Assembly (NCBI GenBank): GCA_033782935.1
Contig: JAWQEG010000414.1
Span: 544,270 to 608,269 of the forward strand
Source of the DNA: Petrolisthes cinctipes
Lineage: Eukaryota; Arthropoda; Malacostraca; Decapoda; Porcellanidae
Direction: 5' to 3'
Length of the DNA: 64,000 bases
Both the position numbers and the translations under genes were made by a program. The notes under the pieces are model-generated. The model was given only the letters and a program-made list of their open reading frames with translations. It had not been told where the DNA came from and ran no database searches. This document shows, piece by piece, positions 58,297 to 64,000 of the stretch (the stretch's first letter is position 1; the number at the start of each line of letters is the position of its first letter).

Positions 58297-58667
58297 TATG
58301 AGTGTTATGTTGGTAGTAAATGTATGATGGAGAACAGCACCCTGGTGAAGGACACTAACTTGTGGTGGGTCTCTCTCCTGGAGGAAGTGGAAGGGTGTAG
58401 TAACTCTTCTGTGTGTATGTATGTGTGTATATATGTATTTATGTATCTATGTGTATATATATATGTGTGTATGTTTATATATGTGTAGGCTGCAGGCTAT
58501 CAGTAGCCCGTGACTCTTGCGAGGCCCCGAGATTATTGGGAGTCGCACTAGATGAGACAGTGGAGCTTCGTGGTGATGTTGGTCACTCACAGCATCTTGG
58601 AATATGCTTGGGCATCTTCTATGTTGTGAGACGATGTAGGGGGTATTTTCTTGACGTGTTGACGTAG
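58297..58667. other. unassigned sequence with GT/TA microsatellite
   Basis: A mixed GT/TATA tract at about 58408-58490. The rest has no recognised feature. Confidence 0.4.
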
Positions 58668-58805
58668 CTAGGATAATTGACGAACAGCTGGACCCAATTC
58701 ACCTCTGAAAAATCCTAGATGTTTTCTCGTGGATTCGAACCCGGGTACTTGACATTCGCAGTCCATCTCTTTATCCACTCTGCCACCGCCTCCCCCAGTT
58801 GTTTG
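58668..58805 (-). mobile_element. tRNA-Ser-like SINE
   Basis: On the minus strand GGCGGTGGCAGAGTGGATAA (box A region) and, about 45 bp on, CCCGGGTTCGAATCCACGAG (consensus box B) form a tRNA-like head with a GACTGCGAAT anticodon arm and extra variable-arm bases, closest to a type II tRNA such as tRNA-Ser. A non-tRNA body follows (58725 down to 58668). The acceptor stem is not well paired, so it is not called a functional tRNA. It abuts a LINE relic. Confidence 0.75.
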
Positions 58806-59045
58806 CTTCCCATCTAGGCCTTGCCTGGCCTGATGGAGAGCGTGGATTCCTGCTTGGAGGCCGACTTGGCAATGTTGGAAGACGACGAGACTCCAGTTGC
58901 AGATCACTGGCCTGAGCTGCCCTCACGCAACCCTCCCCACCTCTCCTCGGTCACTCTGCAGCTCAGGTTGCAGCCGTCCACCTCATCAACCTCTATCAAG
59001 TGACCAGTTGATACCTCGTCCGATTCCTCGCAGGATTCCGATGGT

Positions 59046-59501
59046 GTGGACTGTTTGCCTCCAAATGCCAAGACGGCAAAGTTTGCTCCAGCTGTGCACG
59101 ACGTACCTTCTCTGCCTCACCCTAGTGTTTTTTCCTTGTATACCCATTTCTTCCCCTCGTCTAACCTTCCTGCTTTTGCCCCGAGAGATACCTATGTCAA
59201 GCTCTCCTTCTCTAGGAACCCATCTACTGACACAAAGCTGTGTTGGTTGTCTGATGTCAACAGGGCTTTCCAATTGCAGCGTGAACTAGCTGAAGTCAAG
59301 ATGGCTACAGTCACCTCCCGGTTTGTCTACATCTCTAGGAAGCGTCAGAACATCATTGATAGAGTCAAGGCTCGTGAATTTTTGTCTCTGCCTCTCATTC
59401 TTCAAGACTCACCCGAGAGGCCTCGTAACTTCCCCAGCTACATCCTCACCTGTTTTCCTCTTGATGTTGACCAGAAACTTGCCGAGGGATACCCCAGCTG
59501 A
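59046..59501 (+). pseudogene. LINE ORF1 (gag-like) fragment
   Basis: A 151-codon frame with FNRAFQLQRELAEV-like (VNRAFQLQRELAEVKMATVT), RFVYISRKRQNIIDRV and LQDSPERPRNFPSYI. The order and style resemble the RNA-binding ORF1 protein of decapod LINEs as I recall them; no zinc knuckle is seen here. It ends at a stop at 59499, shortly before RT sequence starts in another frame. Confidence 0.45.
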
Positions 59502-59549
59502 GCACACACCACTGACTAGTCGACCTGTACTCTAGCCTTTCCAGGGACA

Positions 59550-59840
59550 GTGTTGTGGCCTTCATTGACCTTCTAAGTGCCTTCGATGTTGCTAATAGAG
59601 ACATCATTTTGGATCAACTGGTTGACTTTGGGATAAAGGGTAATCTACTATGGTAGATTCGGGGCTACCTCAGTAACAGGACCTCCCGTGTGTTTTTCAG
59701 TGCTGCTCTTAGTCCTTTGCACAGTTTTCATCTTGGTATGCCTCAAGGGGATGTTGTCAGCCCATTGTTATTTAGTATTTTGATGCATCGGCTGCTCACT
59801 TCTCTCTCTGATATTCTTGAAAATACAATTACGTGCAGAT
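59550..59840 (+). pseudogene. LINE reverse transcriptase fragment
   Basis: VAFIDLLSAFDVANRDIIL (from about 59559), GYLSNRTSRVFFSA after a TAG at about 59655, and HLGMPQGDVVSPLLFSILM correspond to RT blocks 3 and 4. The catalytic (Y/F)xDD block is absent: sequence jumps to RNase H. Confidence 0.75.
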
Positions 59841-59859
59841 TTTGTCATTTTTGGCCTTA

Positions 59860-60282
59860 TTGCGTCATCGTATCTTGACTGTCAAATTTTTATGGGTGCC
59901 ATCCCATGTAGGTTTATGTCACAATGGAACAGTTGAGAGACTCGTGAAGGAGGCCTGCCGTCTGGCTCCTCGTGGTGCTGGACGTCCTCTCTACCTGACA
60001 TGTTACCTTTCTAGAGTTTGCTCCGCCGCTCTCCTCCCTGTACGGCGACGCAGAGATGCAGAGAGGCCCTTCAGCATCTCCATCACCAACTACGAGTCTG
60101 TCTGCCGTCACAAATATTCCTACCGTCGTCGGGGCCTCATGATTCGGAGGCACAATGTAGTCTCTGCTCGTTTAAAGCTTGGCTACCGGCCACCATGGCA
60201 GGCTGCTGGGATGCAGGGTGAGCCTCCCTTCACTGAGTGTCGCTTGTGTCTGACACTTGCTGCCTCGGGGCCTGCCACTTGA
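59860..60282 (+). pseudogene. LINE RNase H C-terminus and tail
   Basis: KFLWVPSHVGLCHNGTVERL is the last RNase H block (WxPSHxGxxGNxxxD), with the final catalytic Asp replaced by Glu. A basic tail follows with RRHNVVSARLKLGYRPPW and a CRLC pair typical of LINE C-termini. The frame at 59833-60282 is open but has no upstream RNase H part. Confidence 0.75.
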
Positions 60283-60347
60283 TGTGGTTTGTCGACACCT
60301 GCTGAACCATCAGGTTCTGGAGGAACTTCTGGTATGCCACCCTCGTA

Positions 60348-60600
60348 TGTGAGACCTCTGTATCATGACCCATAATACCATTACCACACACACACACACA
60401 CACAACACATGACCTACTGTTATCTCCAAGGTAGGTTAATATGGTACCCATGTGAGACCTCTGTACCATGACCCATAATACCATTACCACACACACACAC
60501 ACACACACACACAACACATGACCTACTATTATCTCCATGGTAGGTTAATATGGTACCCATGTGATACCTCTGTACCATGACCCATAAACCCCCCCCCACT
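60348..60600. repeat. tandem repeat, about 105 bp unit with (CA)n
   Basis: Copies start TGTGAGACCTCTGTATCATG at 60348, TGTGAGACCTCTGTACCATG at 60451 and TGTGATACCTCTGTACCATG at 60560 (partial). Each contains a CA run and ACACATGACCTACT. Length differences lie in the CA run. Confidence 0.9.
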
Positions 60601-60815
60601 TATGCCTATTCCTGCACCCCCCTAATCCCCCTGCACCCCTCTAAACACACACAACCCACCCCCAAGCCTGTCTCCATATTCCCGCACCCCACTAAACCCC
60701 CTTCGCACCCCCCAATAGCCCGCAAAAACACACACAACCCCACCTTCCTAAGCCAGTCCCCCTATTCCCGCACCCCACTAAACCCCCCCGCAACCCCCTA
60801 AACCCCCCCACACAC
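60590..60815. repeat. C-rich minisatellite related to 35275-35546
   Basis: Units of CCCCTATTCCCGCACCCC and ACTAAACCCCC alternate with ACACACACAACCC. The unit is shared with 35275-35546, 25 kb away. Confidence 0.85.
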
Positions 60816-61040
60816 ACTCATGTCTGTATTTACTACACTGAAAATAATATTACTACACCAACACCAATCACATGATTGGAAACTACAAAGAGTTGATCAA
60901 TTCCACAACGAAAGAATGTCAGCCGTGTAAATGACTTCTGGGTGAATTGTTTAATGAATTTGGTGAGTAAACTATACAGTGATTATTATTATCTAACTGT
61001 TGGATAGATTTTGTGAATGTGGATACTCACCTCTTGGTTA

Positions 61041-61253
61041 ATAATGAAGCCTTACAAATGTGGTTGGTTGGGAAGCTAACAAACGAGTACCACTGTGAAA
61101 TCAACCCTAAAATAATGAAGCCTTACAAGTGTGGTTGGTTGGGAAGCTAACAAACAATTACCACTGTGAAATCAACCCTAAAATAATGAAGCCTTACAAG
61201 TGTGGTTGGTTAAGAAGGTAACAAACGAATACCACTGTGGAATGGACCCAGTG
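61041..61253. repeat. 71 bp tandem repeat, 3 copies
   Basis: Copies start ATAATGAAGCCTTACAA at 61041, 61112 and 61183, sharing TGTGGTTGGTTGGGAAGCTA and ACCACTGTGAAATC. The third is the most divergent. Confidence 0.9.
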
Positions 61254-61254
61254 T

Positions 61255-61400
61255 TATTGTTATTGTTATATTACAGACATCATGTGTATGTACAATGATA
61301 GGGTGTGTGTGTGTGTGTATACATTGATAGGGTGTGTGTGTGTGTGTGTGTGTACAGAGGTTATTATTATATTACAGACATCATGTGTGGACGGAGTGTA
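61255..61400. repeat. duplicated splice-acceptor-like leader with (GT)n
   Basis: TATTACAGACATCATGTGT occurs at about 61270 and again at about 61370, separated by GT repeats. The second copy leads into the candidate coding exon. Confidence 0.7.
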
Positions 61401-61482
61401 ATACTGATGATGATGATGATGATGGTGATGGTGGTGATGGTGTTGGCTCTCACACCACCTGTTGATGCTGGAATACGTACTG
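61383..61482 (+). CDS. candidate first coding exon with signal peptide
   Basis: ATG at 61383 follows ATTACAG/ACATC, a plausible acceptor, so an upstream non-coding exon is possible. It encodes MCGRSVILMMMMMM followed by VMVVMVLALTPPVDAGIRT, a basic-then-hydrophobic stretch like a signal peptide, with possible cleavage near VDA. It ends at an excellent donor G/GTAAGT (61483) in phase 1. The rest of the gene would lie to the right but no further exon was recognised before 64000. The Met run comes from an (ATG)n microsatellite, so chance is possible. Confidence 0.35.
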
Positions 61483-61499
61483 GTAAGTTTGGTTATTAT

Positions 61500-61545
61500 T
61501 ATTTGTGTGTGTGTGTGTGTGTACAAAAAAGAGAGAGGAGGGAAT

Positions 61546-61583
<38 letters not shown>
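61500..61583. repeat. (GT)n microsatellites
   Basis: Two GT runs, 61503-61521 and 61548-61583, separated by an AGAGAGGAGGG-like spacer. Confidence 0.9.
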
Positions 61584-61587
<4 letters not shown>

Positions 61588-61639
61588 ACTAAACAATGTA
61601 CTGTACAATTAGACAAATACCATTGAGACAATGTTGATT

Positions 61640-61885
61640 AAAATTACCCAAAAATATTAAAATTACCAATATTAAAAATACCCAATATTAAAATTACCCA
61701 ATATTAGAATTACCCAGTATAAAAATTACCCAATATTAAAATTACCCAATATTAAAAATACCCAATATTAAAATTACCCAATATTAAAATTACCCAATAT
61801 TAGAATTACCCAGTATAAAAATTACCCAATATTAAAATTACCCAATATTAAAATTACCCAATATTAAAATTACCCACAAATATTG
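61640..61885. repeat. 16 bp minisatellite, about 15 copies
   Basis: Unit AAAATTACCCAATATT with variants (AGAATTACCCAGTATA, AAAATACCCAATATT). The order of variants at 61690-61740 recurs at 61780-61830, showing duplication of multi-unit blocks. Confidence 0.95.
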
Positions 61886-61921
61886 TTGCCTAAGTTAATA
61901 GGTTACAACATACAGCGTTGG

Positions 61922-62625
61922 TGTTAAATCTGGAGCCACTAATTCCTCCAAACTATTCCAAGCAACAGATAACCATTACTTCTGTTGATATGGTCCTGAT
62001 GTTTCCTGGCATACTTTGGAGGAATTAACCCTAGACCCCCACTGTCGTGCAAGATTTTGACGCACCATGATTAGCGCGCCTGCGCGCTTGCATACATGTT
62101 CCCATGACTCTGTCCTTTCATGTATTCCACGGCCTATGTGTCTACTATCGATTTCAGGTGCTTTCGTCTGATTCTGGTGCTCTATTTTTTTTTTTTTTTT
62201 TTTTTCTGAATTTTCACCATTCTTCTTCAGCATGTTACTCACCAACCATGGCTCTATAAGGGATGGGAGTCCTGGACCAGCTAGAGGGACACCTCAACGC
62301 AAAATACACCGCCAGGGACCAGCCTCCCTTCACCACAACCCTGGCAGCAGCTTCAAATGTTATTTTCGTTTTTTTTGGGAAATTTACCTTTTTTTTCAAA
62401 AATCTCAGTTTTTTTCACCATTTAACATTATGGATCAAACTTACCCTCATTTATTGAAGAAAAGGCTGTATTTTCATTTCCTTTCATCCAAAATAAAATA
62501 CATTTAACAGTTATATGAATTTTAAGGTCCTAAAGTTTGTACAAAATCATTACCATCGGTGGGAGGATATGTCAAATCTGAACAGTGGGGGCCTAGGGTT
62601 AAGGTGCTCTAATGTATAAGAGACA
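61922..62625 (-). repeat. dispersed repeat family D1, copy 4, split by a MITE
   Basis: The left part (61922-62028) reads TAAATCTGGAGCCACTAATT to ATACTTTGGAGGAATTAA. The right part resumes at 62603 with GGTGCTCTAATGTAT. Joined across the insertion they match GAGGAATCAAGGCACTCCAA of copy 2 with ordinary divergence. Confidence 0.8.
62029..62598. mobile_element. piggyBac-like MITE with TTAA duplication
   Basis: 570 bp with ends CCCTAGACCCCCACTGT and ACAGTGGGGGCCTAGGG (inverted, 16 of 17). TTAA lies on both sides (62025-62028 and 62599-62602). TTAA duplication with CCC-starting TIRs is the mark of piggyBac-type transposons. The interior holds a T22 run and no transposase. Confidence 0.88.
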
Positions 62626-62865
62626 GGAAAGGACAGAGTATGAACAATGTGCAACCATCAACTTTTGCAACACCGGTTAGTTTAATCCATCAAGTTATGT
62701 TTATATTCTTTAATTAAATTATATACTATAGTAGTATTATATTAGATGTGAGACAAGGATTTTTATAGCACTAACAATGAATGAAAAGTTATTGACAACC
62801 ATCAATTAAATATCAATATAAGAGAATTAAGCATGTAACACCAAGGTAAGGGTATTATACACTTG
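62626..62865. other. unassigned sequence
   Basis: Nothing recognised. Confidence 0.4.
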
Positions 62866-62990
62866 TGGTACATTGGAGTGCCTTCATTCCTTCAAAGAAT
62901 GTCAAGAAACAGGAACACCAGGTAAACCAATACACTAATGTCCTGTTGCTTGGAATAATTTGGAGGAATCAGTTGCTCCAGTATTACCTC
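62866..62990 (+). repeat. dispersed repeat family D1, copy 5
   Basis: GTACATTGGAGTGCCTTCAT, then AAACAGGAACACCAGG, CTGTTGCTTGGAATAATTTG and GAGGAATCAGTTGCTCCAG. The two ends are partly complementary (GGAGTGCCTTCATTCCTTC against GGAGGAATCAGTTGCTCC), so the family itself may be a short hairpin MITE. Confidence 0.75.
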
Positions 62991-63162
62991 CTTAAAGGTA
63001 TTATTTGTAATGGGTGAATTAAAAGGCTACTAATTACACCAACCTCTCCCAGGAAACAAATCATCTCAGTGATTCTAATACTCACAACATTCTCACATTG
63101 TCTTATGGTAACCTTAAAGTTAATGATACCTTTAAACAATTTCCAGTAACAGGCTACCATTA

Positions 63163-64000
63163 CACTCACTGGTACCATAACACTCTCACTGGTACCATTA
63201 CACTCACTGGTACCATAACACCCTCACTGGTACCATAACACCCTCACTGGTACCATAACACCCTCACTGGTACCATAACACCCTCACTGGTACCATAACA
63301 CCCTCACTGGTACCATAACACCCTCACTGGTACCATAACACCCTCACTGGTACCATAACACTCTCACTGGTACCATAACACTCTCACTGGTACCATTACA
63401 CTCTCACTGGTACCATAACACTCTCACTGGTACCATAACACCCTCACTGGTACCATAACACCCTCACTGGTACCATAACACTCTCACTGGTACCATAACA
63501 CTCTCACTGGTACCATAACACCCTCACTGGTACCATAACACTCTCACTGGTACCATAACACCCTCACTGGTACCATAACACCCTCACTGGTACCATAACA
63601 CCCTAACTGGTACCATAACACTCTCACTGGTACCATAACACCCTCACTGGTACCATAACACCCTCACTGGTACCATAACACTCTCACTGGTACCATAACA
63701 CTCTCACTGGTACCATAACACTCTCACTGGTACCATAACACTCTCACTGGTACCATAACACCCTCACTGGTACCATAACACTCTCACTGGTACCATAACA
63801 CCCTCACTGGTACCATAACACCCTCACTGGTACCATAACACCCTCACTGGTACCATAACACTCTCACTGGTACCATAACACCCTCACTGGTACCATAACA
63901 CCCTCACTGGTACCATAACAACACTTACTGGTACCATAACACTCTCACTGGTACCATAACAACCCTCACTGGTACCATAACACCCTCAACTGGTACCATA
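63163..64000. repeat. 20 bp minisatellite, about 42 copies, continues past the window
   Basis: Unit ACTCTCACTGGTACCATAAC with a C/T variant (CCCTC or CTCTC). The central GGTACC is a palindrome. Period is exactly 20 until about 63915, after which single-base insertions appear. Confidence 0.95.

Larger units (their letters stand above)
58815..60350 (+). mobile_element. collapsed LINE relic with RNase H (I-clade-like)
   Basis: Parts of ORF1, reverse transcriptase and RNase H occur in order within 1.5 kb, where an intact element would need about 5 kb. The large spans between them are deleted. RNase H-bearing LINEs belong mainly to the I, R1/Loa and related clades, so the assignment is I-like without a finer call. 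Confidence 0.7.

Noticed and set aside
58725..58800. Functional tRNA-Ser gene
   Set aside because: Box A and B are good but the acceptor stem does not pair and a SINE body follows.

Overview
The window reads as non-coding, repeat-saturated DNA from an arthropod, most likely a decapod crustacean. The reasons are interstitial (TTAGG)n telomere-type repeats at 46178-46492, a candidate gustatory-receptor-like 7TM gene, many long microsatellites and minisatellites, and layer upon layer of transposable elements from almost every class. The taxonomic call is an inference; no rRNA, mitochondrial or host marker gene is present.

Layout. 1-3.6 kb: a tRNA-derived SINE, a 1.75 kb element with long terminal inverted repeats (TIRs), and fragments of two dispersed repeat families (called D1 and D2 here) and of LTRs. 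4.1-11 kb: a broken Mutator-like transposase gene, split by a 3.76 kb TIR element that may carry an intron-containing gene, then a deleted Tc1-like element. 11-17 kb: hairpin MITEs, a solo LTR with a 4 bp target duplication, and a TA-flanked MITE. 17.1-18.7 kb: the only plausible host-type gene, a gustatory-receptor-like reading frame with one frame break. 19.6-30.7 kb: a 21 bp minisatellite running straight into a 10.6 kb Gypsy-type LTR retrotransposon with two 642 bp LTRs, decayed gag-pol and a LINE inserted in gag. 31-41 kb: tandem repeats and a non-autonomous Mutator-type element (35600-36917) with a 9 bp target duplication. 41.8-45.4 kb: two tail-to-tail LINEs interrupting a CA-rich array. 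46.2-46.5 kb: telomere-motif array. 47.5-56.1 kb: about 166 copies of a 52 bp satellite with multi-monomer higher-order structure, bracketed by inverted copies of a Helitron-associated sequence. 57.0-57.5 kb: a palindrome of Helitron/PIF1-type helicase C-termini. 58.7-60.3 kb: a SINE and a collapsed LINE with an RNase H remnant. 60.3-64 kb: tandem repeats, a candidate signal-peptide exon, a TTAA-flanked piggyBac-like MITE sitting inside a D1 copy, and a 20 bp minisatellite running off the end.

No cooperating host pathway is visible. The biology is that of mobile DNA: nested insertions give relative ages, and several tandem arrays are attached to or bracketed by mobile-element ends. The most notable signals are the satellite array between inverted Helitron-associated arms, the Mutator-type element whose TIRs are packed with CRE and CCAAT motifs, the nearly identical LTRs around ruined genes, and the precise TTAA insertion that can be reversed on paper using sister repeat copies. 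Boundaries and family names were worked out by eye and no database search was possible.
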